DNA of 64,000 nucleotides from the NCBI GenBank assembly GCA_963677915.2, contig CAXXGE010000038.1:112603-176602 (forward strand), written 5' to 3'. This stretch comes from G963677915 sp963677915 (lineage in GTDB: Bacteria; Bacillota; Clostridia; Lachnospirales; Vallitaleaceae). The position numbers were made by a program, and so were the translations under genes. A model generated the notes under the pieces. That model did no database searches, was not told where the DNA came from, and saw only the letters and a program-made list of their open reading frames with translations. Positions 44,628 through 53,496 of the stretch are shown in pieces (the first letter of the stretch is position 1; each line of letters begins with the position of its first letter).

Positions 44628-44689
44628 TGTCAATCGGTTGACACACGAGTGGACGTGTGATAATATCAATATATGTCAACCGGTTGACA
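44628..44689 (+). promoter_or_regulatory. Promoter with two LacI-type operators, locus 3
   Basis: Operator 1, TGTCAATCGGTTGACA (44628-44643), overlaps the -35 TTGACA (44638-44643). After a 17-base spacer comes -10 TAATAT (44661-44666). Operator 2, TGTCAACCGGTTGACA (44674-44689), is a perfect palindrome at about +1 to +16. The central CG and 16-bp symmetry are typical of LacI-family sites. The regulator is probably the one encoded at 49417 in the same operon. The centres are 46 bp apart. Confidence 0.8.
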
Positions 44690-44736
44690 TATACCATGTA
44701 GCATATAATATTTATAAGCTGAAGGAGAAGAAGTGG

Positions 44737-46068
44737 ATGATGAAAAGTAAGAAACAACGTATTCTAGTTATATTTTTAAGTTTGGTTTTGATATTAGCTG
44801 GGTGCGGAAAAGCAAATGAATCAGATATCACTAGTACTGATGTGAGTACTACGACTGAAAATGATGATAGTGGCGAAGAAGTAGTTATTAAGTACTTTAC
44901 TTCAAGAGCACCAACGGATGACACAATAGTATCAATACAAGAAGTTGTAGATCAATACAATGAGGAAGGCAACAATGTAAAATTGATAATTGATACTGCA
45001 GCGGATAGGTCGGCATATGAACAAAAATTAAGAACTCTAGTCGCGAGTGACCAGATGCCAGACTTATTTGATATTGATGCAAACCCATACTGCCAGGAGT
45101 TGGGAAATACTGGACGTCTTGTAGATATGGAGAGCTTTCTGAAAGAGATTGGCGCTTTTGATAAATACATTCCAGTATCCATTGAATATCAGCGTCTGCC
45201 TGACGGAAGAATTTACACACTACCACTTGAATTTACAACAGAGATGACATGGTATAATGCCGATATATTCAATGAATATAATTTAAGTGCTCCAAAAACA
45301 ATGGATGACTTCCTAAATGTATGCAAAGTACTGAAAGAGAATGGTGTTACCCCTATAGCTATTGATGGTGTAGATGGATGGCCACTTATGAGATATGTTG
45401 CCATGACTCCATTCAGAATGACAGGCAATCAATTTTTAACAGATATGAGCAATGGAAATGCAAAAATGTCGGATGAACCAGGTGTAAGAACGGCTGAATT
45501 TATTGCTGAAGTTGGTCAGTATTTCCAAACAGGATTTTCATCAACTGACTATACGACAGCAAAAAACATCTTCTTGGATGGCAAAGCTGCTATGTACGGC
45601 ATAGGCACTTGGGAACTTCAAAATTTCTTGCCAGAAAATCTTCCTGAGGGACTAAATGTAGACTACTTTTATATGCCGATGATTGACGGGGCTGCAACTT
45701 CAGAAAATGAATATTGGGCTTTTGGTGGCATAGGTTTAGCTTGTTCTGCAGCTGGTTTCAATGATGATGTAAAAGATTTTGTTACATATCTAGTAGAAAA
45801 TTATGATGAAAAGTATTTTGCTAAGCTTCATTTCCCACCAAAGAAAGTTCAGGTGGCTGAGGATGCTGACTACCCTCAACTCTTTTTAGACATTATGGCA
45901 GATCAGGCTGAATTTGGACAAGTTGCGTGTAAACCATGGGATGTCTTGTTGCCTGCTGATGTGAATTCGACATTGAGTGATAATTTGGTAGCGTTAGCAA
46001 TGGGAGAATTATCAGTTGAAGAATTTGTTTCAAATATTGATGATTCTTTGGAAGAAAACATTAAGTAA
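44737..46068 (+). CDS. ABC sugar-binding lipoprotein (CUT1), locus 3
   Basis: 443 residues. ATG 44737 follows GAAGGAGAAGAAGTGG and begins the signal peptide MMKSKKQRILVIFLSLVLIL; the lipobox LAGC gives Cys24. An ORF start at 44638 would lie inside the promoter and is rejected. The mature part is a family-1 solute-binding protein (DQMPDLFDIDANPYCQELG, LPLEFTTEMTWYNADIFNE, FLDGKAAMYGIGTWELQNF). It captures an oligosaccharide for the two following permeases. A strong hairpin separates it from them. Confidence 0.93.
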   Translation: MMKSKKQRILVIFLSLVLILAGCGKANESDITSTDVSTTTENDDSGEEVVIKYFTSRAPTDDTIVSIQEVVDQYNEEGNNVKLIIDTAADRSAYEQKLRTLVASDQMPDLFDIDANPYCQELGNTGRLVDMESFLKEIGAFDKYIPVSIEYQRLPDGRIYTLPLEFTTEMTWYNADIFNEYNLSAPKTMDDFLNVCKVLKENGVTPIAIDGVDGWPLMRYVAMTPFRMTGNQFLTDMSNGNAKMSDEPGVRTAEFIAEVGQYFQTGFSSTDYTTAKNIFLDGKAAMYGIGTWELQNFLPENLPEGLNVDYFYMPMIDGAATSENEYWAFGGIGLACSAAGFNDDVKDFVTYLVENYDEKYFAKLHFPPKKVQVAEDADYPQLFLDIMADQAEFGQVACKPWDVLLPADVNSTLSDNLVALAMGELSVEEFVSNIDDSLEENIK

Positions 46069-46092
46069 GATACTAGCCATTCAATATATTGA

Positions 46093-46130
46093 CCAACCAC
46101 TCCAGTAAAACTCTTAGCTGGAGTGGTTGG
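46093..46130 (+). other. Intercistronic hairpin after locus 3 binding-protein gene
   Basis: A perfect 13-bp stem, CCAACCACTCCAG with CTGGAGTGGTTGG, 12-base loop, no T-run. Same position as the stems at 13178 and 37174. Confidence 0.75.
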
Positions 46131-46166
46131 AAATCTATGTTGTGACATATAGAAGGTGAACCTGAA

Positions 46167-47036
46167 ATGAATGTATTAAAGAATAAAAAAGCAATATTGA
46201 TATTTCTCGCGCCAGCTTTTTTAGTATACAGTGCTATTGTGATTTTTCCGATTTTTCAAACGTTTTATCTAAGTATGTTTGAATGGAATGGTGTAAGTGA
46301 CAAAGTATTCATTGGTATTGAGAATTTTAAGCATATTTTTAATGACAGAGTTTTTATCAAGGCATTAACGAACAATTTAGTATATATCGCAGTTATAATG
46401 TTTCTGCAAATTATAATTGGATTAATTGTCGCGATATTGGTTACATATTTGAATAAATTCAAAAGTACCATAAGGACATTATACTATCTTCCAGCGGTTA
46501 TAACAGTTGTAGCAATTACACAGATGTTTAGAAGTATATACTCCTATGAGCCTCTTGGACTACTTAATACGATTTTTGTTTCGTTAGGACTTGAACCAGT
46601 CGCATGGTTAAGTAATTTTAAAACCGCTCTTGTTTGTGTTTCTTATGTTGAAGGATGGCAATTCATAGGTGTGTACATGCTGATATTCTATGGCGCTTTG
46701 GTATCGGTACCGAAAGATATTGTTGAAGCAGCAGAAATTGACGGGGCAAAGAAATTGAGTGTTCTATACCATATCAAACTGCCTTATATAAAGAATGTAA
46801 TTGGCTTATCTATGATTCTTAGTTTAGTTGGTGCCTTGCGTGGCTTTGCTGTTCCGTTATTGCTAACTCGAGGGGGACCTGGGAATCAGACTGAGATTCT
46901 GGCAACATTTATGTACAAAAAAGCATTTAATAGTATAAAACTAGGCTACGGTAGTGCTGTGGCAGTAGTGATAATAGTGATTTGTTTTGTTGGCGTAAGC
47001 ATAATAAAGAAACTGACAAATGAAGAAGAAATCTAG
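46167..47036 (+). CDS. ABC sugar permease 1 (MalF-like), locus 3
   Basis: 289 residues, AGAAGGTGAACCTGAA before ATG 46167. Six hydrophobic segments; EAA motif DIVEAAEIDGAKKLSVLYHI; LLTRGGPGNQTEILATFMYK near the C-terminus as in MsmF/MalF relatives. It pairs with the next product as membrane channel. The sequence is diverged from the locus 1 and 2 permeases, so this is an independent system rather than a recent duplicate. No ATPase gene nearby. Confidence 0.93.
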   Translation: MNVLKNKKAILIFLAPAFLVYSAIVIFPIFQTFYLSMFEWNGVSDKVFIGIENFKHIFNDRVFIKALTNNLVYIAVIMFLQIIIGLIVAILVTYLNKFKSTIRTLYYLPAVITVVAITQMFRSIYSYEPLGLLNTIFVSLGLEPVAWLSNFKTALVCVSYVEGWQFIGVYMLIFYGALVSVPKDIVEAAEIDGAKKLSVLYHIKLPYIKNVIGLSMILSLVGALRGFAVPLLLTRGGPGNQTEILATFMYKKAFNSIKLGYGSAVAVVIIVICFVGVSIIKKLTNEEEI

Positions 47037-47045
47037 GTGATGTAA

Positions 47046-47879
47046 ATGAAAAACAAAGTGACTTTAAGTAGGTCGGTCTATTATTTGTTTATTAGCTTCT
47101 TTCTAATAGTTCAAATATACCCAGTTATATGGTTGTTGATATCAAGTTTTAGACCAAACATAGATCTTTCAAATAGACCTTTCAGTATTCCAACAACGCT
47201 AAGTTTGGAAAACTACGCAAATGTATTAATTAAGAGCAATATATTTATGTATATGAGAAATACAGTTATTGTTGCAGCGGTTTCATTAACATTGATTGTT
47301 ATTTTTAGTTCAATGGCCGCTTATGCTATTAGCAAACTCAAGTTTAAGCTAAGTGGAAAAGTTTATTCTTTCTTTATTGCTGGCTTAACAATTCCTTATA
47401 TGGTTACAGTTATACCACTGTTCACAATGTTTACATCTATAGGAATAATTGATACCTTACCATCGCTGATTATACCAATGGTAGCATTTTCATTGCCAGT
47501 TTCTATTTTGCTTTTTGTTAACTTTTATAAATTTATTCCTGATGAGCTGATTGAAGCTGCAGTTATTGATGGATGTAACGTGTTTCAAATTTATTCAAAA
47601 ATAATATACCCGCTATCATTAAATACTGTAGTGACTGTTGTTGCTATGAATATGATATTTGTTTGGAACGACTATACATTTCCATTGATCTTTATAAACA
47701 GTACAAATCTTAAAACTATATCTCTTGGCCTACAAGATTTTATTGGATCGCATGGTGTAACTGACTGGGGTGCTACATTCGCTGCCATTTGTATTGCAAC
47801 ACTGCCTACGCTAATACTATATTTTACTCTTCATAGGAAAATCGTTGGTGGTATGACATTAGGCGCAGTGAAAAGTTGA
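47046..47879 (+). CDS. ABC sugar permease 2 (MalG-like), locus 3
   Basis: 277 residues; TAGGTGATGTAA precedes the ATG, nine bases after the previous stop. It has six helices, EAA motif ELIEAAVIDGCNVFQIYSKI and the C-terminal family ending RKIVGGMTLGAVKS. It completes the locus 3 importer. The intact frame contrasts with the broken counterpart in locus 1. Confidence 0.93.
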   Translation: MKNKVTLSRSVYYLFISFFLIVQIYPVIWLLISSFRPNIDLSNRPFSIPTTLSLENYANVLIKSNIFMYMRNTVIVAAVSLTLIVIFSSMAAYAISKLKFKLSGKVYSFFIAGLTIPYMVTVIPLFTMFTSIGIIDTLPSLIIPMVAFSLPVSILLFVNFYKFIPDELIEAAVIDGCNVFQIYSKIIYPLSLNTVVTVVAMNMIFVWNDYTFPLIFINSTNLKTISLGLQDFIGSHGVTDWGATFAAICIATLPTLILYFTLHRKIVGGMTLGAVKS

Positions 47880-47913
47880 CAAAAGAAAATGATTAAAGAC
47901 GAGGTTCTGTGAT

Positions 47914-49335
47914 ATGTTATTTTATAAGCCGAATGATGGATATGTTGGAGATATCATGCCATACTATATGGATGGAGAATATATCTTCTTCTATCTAAAA
48001 ACTAAACGCGAAGGCGAAATTTTTTCCGACGTAACGTGGCATATGGTTAAGACAAAAGATTTTATGAATTATTATGATGATAAGTGCCTGGGAATCAAAG
48101 GTGGAACAGGCAGTGTTCTTAAAATTGATGATACCTATAATGTTTTCTATTGTGATAACTCTGATTTTGATACATCTGAATTCAAGAAACAATATGCATG
48201 CCATGCTGTAACAAAGGATTTTGATGAAATTGTAGAGGTAAACAGATTTCATAGTCGAGGATCAATATATGAAGCTGCTAATTTTCGGGATCCGCATGTA
48301 TTCTGGAATGAAGAAAAGCAAGAATATTGGATGTTGCTCGCGAGCCGAACTCTAGGAAAAACCAATAGAAAAGGATGTGTTGGACTATACACGTCGAAAG
48401 ATTTAGAATCATGGGAAGAAAAAAGACCACTGTATGCACCTAGAATTGATGTAGGTGCACATGAATGTCCGGATCTTTTCAAAATAGGTGACTGGTGGTA
48501 TCTTACTTATTCTTCATATACCGGATTTTATGCAACAGTATATAGAATGAGTCGATCACAAGATGGACCTTGGGAAATTCCGAGTCAAGAAATGATTGAT
48601 ACAAGGTGCTTCTACGCTGGGAAAACAGTCTCTGACGGTAAAAGCAGATACATAGTTGGATGGAATCCAACAAAAGAGGCGCCATATTATTCTGAATGGA
48701 ACCCTAGCCCATACGATGGAAACGACTACAACATTTATGACTGGGCAGGAAATATTGAAGTGCACCAACTTGTACAGAATGATGATGGGACATTGGGAGT
48801 AAAATTGCCAGACATAATTGAAAATGTATTTAATCATAACGAGCCAATAGTTGTAGATAACATTTTTAATGATTGGCAAATAGAAAAAAATAATGCTTCA
48901 ATATTAACTGATAAATTCTCCGCAGTGTTAATGAACAATATGAGCGAGACTTGTTTGGTAAAAGCTAATATTACATTTAACGAAAATGTTAGGCGGTGTG
49001 GTCTAATCCTTAGAGGAAATCAAGATATTGACAAGGCATATTACATTACATTAAATATGCAGACTAACTGTATCGAATTTACATCCCATTTTTTTCAAGG
49101 CGAAGCTGGTTGGCAATATATGTCGCATGAAGTGGATTTGCAGAGACCATATAGATTTAAAGAAGGTATTACATACGAAATAAAAGTTGTAATAGATGGG
49201 TCAATTTTAATTGTTTATTTTAATGAGGAGGTAGCATTAAGTGCAAGAGTGTATGATCTTTCTGATGGAAGACTCGGAATCTATACGATTGCTGGAGAAG
49301 TGGAATTCAAGAATATAGAATTATTGACAATTTGA
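47914..49335 (+). CDS. GH32-like enzyme with non-canonical nucleophile motif (cytoplasmic)
   Basis: 473 residues; AGACGAGG lies upstream and no signal peptide is present. The nucleophile region is GYVGDIMPYYMDGEYIFFY with D13, replacing WMNDPNG; the second Asp (NFRDPHVFW) and acid/base Glu (AHECPDLFK) are kept. Propeller and C-terminal beta-sandwich (VIDGSILIVYFNEEVALSAR) are recognisable. It is the cytoplasmic paralogue of the lipoprotein at 28072; both keep a Gly-Asp-x-Met-Pro-Tyr-Tyr core, so they form a distinct GH32-like subgroup. It probably hydrolyses an imported fructoside different from that taken by standard GH32. Confidence 0.82.
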   Translation: MLFYKPNDGYVGDIMPYYMDGEYIFFYLKTKREGEIFSDVTWHMVKTKDFMNYYDDKCLGIKGGTGSVLKIDDTYNVFYCDNSDFDTSEFKKQYACHAVTKDFDEIVEVNRFHSRGSIYEAANFRDPHVFWNEEKQEYWMLLASRTLGKTNRKGCVGLYTSKDLESWEEKRPLYAPRIDVGAHECPDLFKIGDWWYLTYSSYTGFYATVYRMSRSQDGPWEIPSQEMIDTRCFYAGKTVSDGKSRYIVGWNPTKEAPYYSEWNPSPYDGNDYNIYDWAGNIEVHQLVQNDDGTLGVKLPDIIENVFNHNEPIVVDNIFNDWQIEKNNASILTDKFSAVLMNNMSETCLVKANITFNENVRRCGLILRGNQDIDKAYYITLNMQTNCIEFTSHFFQGEAGWQYMSHEVDLQRPYRFKEGITYEIKVVIDGSILIVYFNEEVALSARVYDLSDGRLGIYTIAGEVEFKNIELLTI

Positions 49336-49416
49336 GTTTATGACAATGACTGCAAAGAAAAGTTGAGGTACAATTTAAATTGATTTGAAATATTAATAGT
49401 ATGTACAGGAGACGTT

Positions 49417-50409
49417 ATGAAAAATCCAAGTATTAAAGATGTAGCAGAGAAAGCTGGCGTATCAGTAACAACCGTATCAAGAGTTCTAAATCAAAGAGGA
49501 TACATTTCTCAGGAAATGTACAAAAAAGTACATGATGCAATTGATGCAATTGATTACCATCCAAATGAAATCGCGAGAAGCTTAACAAATCAAAGGACTA
49601 ATACTGTTGGTTTTTTGTTGCCTTTTGTTAGCTATCCTTTTTTTGCTCAACTATCAGAAAAGATTGAAATGGCGCTCTATAAAAAAGGTTATCGTATGTT
49701 ACTTTGTAATACGACAGGTACAAAAAATAGGGAACGTGATTACCTTAAAATGTTGCGAGAAAATAAAGTTGACGGATTGATTATAGGAAATCACGAATTA
49801 GAATTTGAGGAATATTTAAAGGTATCGTTCCCGATAGTTGCGCTAGATATCAAGTTGGGCAATAAGATACCCGTCATAACAAGCAATCATAAAAAGGGTG
49901 GAGAGCTTGCGGCAAATAAGTTCATATCCAATGGATGCAAGAAAGTCGTACAGATAAAAGGTATGGGGAAGGAAAACACTTATACTAAAAGGCGGCATGA
50001 TGAAATTGAGAAAGTGCTGACAGAAAACAATGTAGAATGCATAACCATTTATCATAGCAGAGAAGATATTAGCTTTCAGACGGACGAACATGCAGAAATT
50101 ATCAAAGAAGCATTTGAGAAATATGATGACATTGATGGCTTTTTTGCTGTAGATGTAATTGCTGCAAAAGCATTGAAATATGCAATTGACAGCGGTATTA
50201 ATGTTCCCGATGAGCTGAAGATTATCAGCTATGACGGTACGATGTTTGTTGACTTAATTAGTCCAAGATTGACTTGTATAAGACAATCATACGATGCTAT
50301 TGCAGAAGCGCTAGTGAATACGTTAGATATGATGATTACGAGCGACAATGCTGTAAACATGTACACGGAATGTCCGATTGAATTTATAGAAGGGCAAACT
50401 ACATTATGA
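49417..50409 (+). CDS. LacI-family transcription regulator, locus 3
   Basis: 330 residues, ACAGGAGACG before ATG 49417. Helix-turn-helix IKDVAEKAGVSVTTVSRVLN (5-24) is canonical, which fits the canonical operators at 44628-44689. Effector domain: NTVGFLLPFVSYPFFAQLSE, KVDGLIIGNHE, FFAVDVIAAKALKYA, LKIISYDGTMFVDLI. It has the simplest family structure of the four LacI proteins here. It is cotranscribed with the ABC and GH32-like genes, so the operon is probably autoregulated. Confidence 0.93.
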   Translation: MKNPSIKDVAEKAGVSVTTVSRVLNQRGYISQEMYKKVHDAIDAIDYHPNEIARSLTNQRTNTVGFLLPFVSYPFFAQLSEKIEMALYKKGYRMLLCNTTGTKNRERDYLKMLRENKVDGLIIGNHELEFEEYLKVSFPIVALDIKLGNKIPVITSNHKKGGELAANKFISNGCKKVVQIKGMGKENTYTKRRHDEIEKVLTENNVECITIYHSREDISFQTDEHAEIIKEAFEKYDDIDGFFAVDVIAAKALKYAIDSGINVPDELKIISYDGTMFVDLISPRLTCIRQSYDAIAEALVNTLDMMITSDNAVNMYTECPIEFIEGQTTL

Positions 50410-51547
50410 AGATGTTATTAAACGATTTACTGTAAAAGAAAAGTATGATGACTGTAAAAGAAATTGCAAATACTTATGTAGAAAGATACCAACGTAATAC
50501 TATTAAGGAATACAAACCCGGGTACCATATATCGCCGCCAGTAGGCTGGTTGAATGATCCGAATGGATTTAGCATTTTTAAAGAAGAATTTCATTTGTTT
50601 TATCAATATCATCCGTATAGTTCAGTATGGGGACCAATGCACTGGGCACATTTAATAAGCAAAGATATGATTAAGTGGGAGTGGTGTCCAATTGCCATAG
50701 CACCTGAGGAAATATATGAACTTGATGGATGCTTCTCTGGTACTGCTATTGATGATAATGGGGAACATGTGTTGATTTACACCAGTCATTTGCATCCAAA
50801 TCCAGGCAACAAATCCGTCTATAGACAACAACAATGTCTTGCAAAAAGTATGGATGGCGTTCACTATGAGAAGTCATCTCTCAATCCAGTTATAAGGACA
50901 GACGAAATTCCCGAGGGAAACGATCTACAAGATTTCAGAGACCCCAAATTAATTAAAAGGAATAATATTTATTATTGCGTGGTTGCATCAAAAAGTCATG
51001 ACGGAAGTGGTCAATTGCTGGTTTATGAATCTGAGGAATTGTCAAACTGGAAGTATAAAGGGATTTTATGCAGCAGCGAAAACCTAATTGGAAAGATGTG
51101 GGAATGTCCTGATGTTTTTTCGTGTAACGGAAAAGATGTATTGCTCATATCACCAATGTTTATGAAACAAAGGGATTATGAGTTTTCAAATCTCCATTCT
51201 GCGATTTGCGTGTTGGGTAATTTTGATTTAGATAAACCATTATTTGAGATTGAAAACTATTTTGAAATAGATCTTGGGCTTGACTTTTATGCACCACAAA
51301 CAGTACTTACATCTGATGGAAGACGAGTTATGATTGGGTGGATGCAAACATGGGAACGCAACTATCCAACGAATGATATGAAGCATAATTGGACAGGTGC
51401 AATGACTTTGCCTAGAGAACTAAGCATAGTTGAAGGAAAGCTAATTCAAAAGCCGGTCAGGGAGATAGAGGCTTATTGTTAACTTCCGGAAGTTGTCAAG
51501 GTAGTTGTCCGATTTATTGAAAAGTTTCCGCTTATTTATTCCACGGT

Positions 51548-51660
51548 CCTGTTGACAACGAGCCTCTGCGGGCATGTCTCCAGCCATCGTCAGCATCCCC
51601 CTAAAAAGATGGGGATGCCCGCCGTAGCAGGCTTACATGCCCACCCTCATTGTCAACAGG
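51548..51660 (-). other. Nested long hairpin in the IS3 element's 3' non-coding end, copy 1
   Basis: Outer arms CCTGTTGACAACGAG (51548-51562) and CTCATTGTCAACAGG (51646-51660) pair with one mismatch; nested inside are GGGCATG/CATGCCC (51570-51576, 51636-51642) and GCATCCCC/GGGGATGC (51593-51600, 51611-51618). It is downstream of OrfB and unusually elaborate for a simple terminator. Confidence 0.7.
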
Positions 51661-51692
51661 CTTTCGCGGCATAAAGTAGCTATAGGGCGGCA

Positions 51693-52772
51693 TCAGGCAG
51701 TTGCCGATTTACTGGATGTATCGTGTACAGCTTTTTCAGGATTTAACCATACCTGCTTTTCGATAGACCAATCCCTTGTATCACCGGCCCATCTGTTGGG
51801 GTTCTTAAGCCGGGCGGTTTTATAGACCAGATCGCGCTTGGCGAGAATACTTAGGCCATGGTCTTTGGAGTGTCTCTGGTTGGGCGTCAGGAACTTGATC
51901 CCACTGTGTCTGTGGTTGTTGTTGTACCAATCCACGAAATCGTGGACCCATTCACGGGCTTCGTTGATGGTCTTGAAGCCTTTTGGCTGGTAATTACACC
52001 GGTATTTCAAAGTCTTGAACAGGCTTTCTGCATATGGATTGTCATTGCTGACACGCGGCCTGCTTCTGGAAGGCGTAATGCCCAAGTTGTAGAGCGTTTC
52101 AAGCATAGTAGCACCCTTCATGGGTGAACCATTGTCCGAATGCAGCACCAAGGGATGTTGCCTGTTGACCAGATTTTCTGCGATAATGGCCCGGCGAATA
52201 AGTTCGCTTGCATTTTCAGCAGATTCGGCCTCCCATACTTCCCATGCGATGATTTTCCTGCTGAACAGATCGGAGATCATGTACAGATAATAGTGACGTC
52301 CTTTGACAGGTCCATTCAGGTAGGTGATGTCCCAGGTGTAAACTCGATTGGGTGCTGTTGCTACATGTGTTGAAATTTCCCGCTTAACCGGCTCTTTGCT
52401 GCGGCCCCGGTGTTGCAGTTGCTTTGCTTCTCTTAGAACACGATAAAAGGTTGATTCCGATGCTATATAGATGCCCCTGTCAGCCAGTATCGGCACAATC
52501 TGGCTTGGCGGCAGATTGCTGAACTCAGGCAGATTGACCACCTTCAGTATTTGTTCGACCTCTTCATCCGAAAGCTTGTTATGTGGCTCGGGATGAACAG
52601 CGATGGTGCGCTTATCGATATGCTGCTGGTGTTCTTCGAAGGACTCCCGCCAACGATTATAGGTTCTTGTACTGATTTCGGCTTCTTCACAAGCGATGGA
52701 GAGACGAGCGCCGGCTTCCACAGCTTCCACTATGAGATCCATCACTTTTTTGCGCAACTCGGGTTCTGTCAT
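51693..52772 (-). CDS. IS3-family transposase OrfB (DDE integrase), copy 1
   Basis: 359 residues. N-terminal helix-turn-helix (SIACEEAEISTRTYNRWRES), then the rve integrase core: first Asp in TWDITYLNGPV, second in LHSDNGSPM, Glu in NDNPYAESLFKTLK; C-terminal WYNNNHRHSGIKFLTP is typical of IS3 OrfB. Its start overlaps the OrfA stop in the ATGA arrangement (52769-52772), so it may be made by coupled reinitiation rather than only by -1 frameshifting. All catalytic residues are intact, so this copy may be active and could also act on copy 2. Confidence 0.93.
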   Translation of the reverse strand: MTEPELRKKVMDLIVEAVEAGARLSIACEEAEISTRTYNRWRESFEEHQQHIDKRTIAVHPEPHNKLSDEEVEQILKVVNLPEFSNLPPSQIVPILADRGIYIASESTFYRVLREAKQLQHRGRSKEPVKREISTHVATAPNRVYTWDITYLNGPVKGRHYYLYMISDLFSRKIIAWEVWEAESAENASELIRRAIIAENLVNRQHPLVLHSDNGSPMKGATMLETLYNLGITPSRSRPRVSNDNPYAESLFKTLKYRCNYQPKGFKTINEAREWVHDFVDWYNNNHRHSGIKFLTPNQRHSKDHGLSILAKRDLVYKTARLKNPNRWAGDTRDWSIEKQVWLNPEKAVHDTSSKSATA

Positions 52773-53263
52773 TCTTCCGCGTCGTCGTTCCCCAGTAACG
52801 CATCCAGCTTTTTTCTAAGTACCAGAATGGCAGCTGTTTCTGCCAATGCTTTTTCTTTACGTTGAAGTTCCTTTTGCAGGGCTCTGATTTCCTTATCTTT
52901 GGACTTCATTTCCTTGTTAAGACGGGAAGCTTCTTCAGCAACACCGCCGTTGGCCTGCATGCAGGCATCTTTCCAGTCCTTGACCTGCTCGGGGTATAGC
53001 CCTTTTGAGCGGCAGTACTTGGAAAGTTCGGCTTCATTCATGCTCGTCGTTTCCAAGACTATCATGAATTTTTCCTGGCTGCTCCACCGATCGGTATCAC
53101 TCGTTTTCAATGGCTCGCCTGACGACATGTGTTTCTTTTTCCATTTGTTTAGTGTCGCAATGCTGACATTTGTTTCCTTGGATATTTTGGAAACCGGTTC
53201 GCTGTTTGGCGGCAGCATCCTGGCAATCATTTTCTCTTTGAATTCTTTGCTGTAACTTGTCAT
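52769..53263 (-). CDS. IS3-family transposase OrfA, copy 1
   Basis: 164 residues; CGGAGGGACACAACAC precedes the ATG at 53263. It contains two helix-turn-helix segments (SKISKETNVSIATLNKWKKK and SKYCRSKGLYPEQVKDWKDA) and a C-terminal coiled coil (KDKEIRALQKELQRKEKALA). It binds the element's ends and pairs with OrfB. Longer than the usual OrfA (about 100), because of the duplicated HTH. It ends in ATGA overlapping OrfB. Confidence 0.9.
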   Translation of the reverse strand: MTSYSKEFKEKMIARMLPPNSEPVSKISKETNVSIATLNKWKKKHMSSGEPLKTSDTDRWSSQEKFMIVLETTSMNEAELSKYCRSKGLYPEQVKDWKDACMQANGGVAEEASRLNKEMKSKDKEIRALQKELQRKEKALAETAAILVLRKKLDALLGNDDAEE

Positions 53264-53352
53264 GTGTTGTGTCCCTCCGTCTTCTTAAGACTACAATATA
53301 CTATTTTCTCAACTACATGACAACTAGTCTAACACCTAGGGCTTCTCAGAAT

Positions 53353-53474
53353 TATCCTACTCAGAATTGAAATTCTGTTTTTAAAAAGCCGATAAACCCT
53401 ATAAAATAGTATCATAGCCCGGATTTTTCAGTTGAAAATTTCCGGGTTTTATGGTATTATTATTGAGTAGGATA
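53353..53474 (+). promoter_or_regulatory. Element A: subterminal site, leader hairpin and transposase-proximal site
   Basis: TATCCTACTCA (53353-53363) lies 18-28 bases from the element's left end. Its complement TGAGTAGGATA recurs at 53464-53474 just before the transposase ribosome site, and TGAGTAGGAAA at 55473-55483 lies 18-28 bases from the right end. Between them CCCGGATTTTT and AAAATTTCCGGG (about 53417-53449) can form a stem that would block outside transcription. The direct repeat CTCAGAATT occurs twice 15 bases apart. Transposase binding and self-repression are inferred. Confidence 0.6.
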
Positions 53475-53496
53475 TCATTCTTAAGTGGAGGCCTTT

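Larger units (their letters stand above)
51487..53341 (-). mobile_element. IS3-family element, copy 1 (1855 bp, intact)
   Basis: Inserted ten bases inside element A with 4-bp duplication CTTC (51483-51486, 53342-53345). Left end CGGAAGTTGTCAAGG, right end ACACCTAGGG; both ends carry TAGTTGTC in inverted orientation. OrfA and OrfB are complete. A second copy with a 1-base insertion is at 61727. Confidence 0.9.

Noticed and set aside
44638..44736. Start of the locus 3 binding protein at 44638.
   Set aside because: It overlaps the -35 box and operators. ATG 44737 has the ribosome site and begins the signal peptide.
51637..52373. Plus-strand ORFs over the IS3 elements (for example 51858-52127, 52140-52373).
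   Set aside because: They repeat identically in both copies but are antisense to OrfB and lack start signals. They are shadows.
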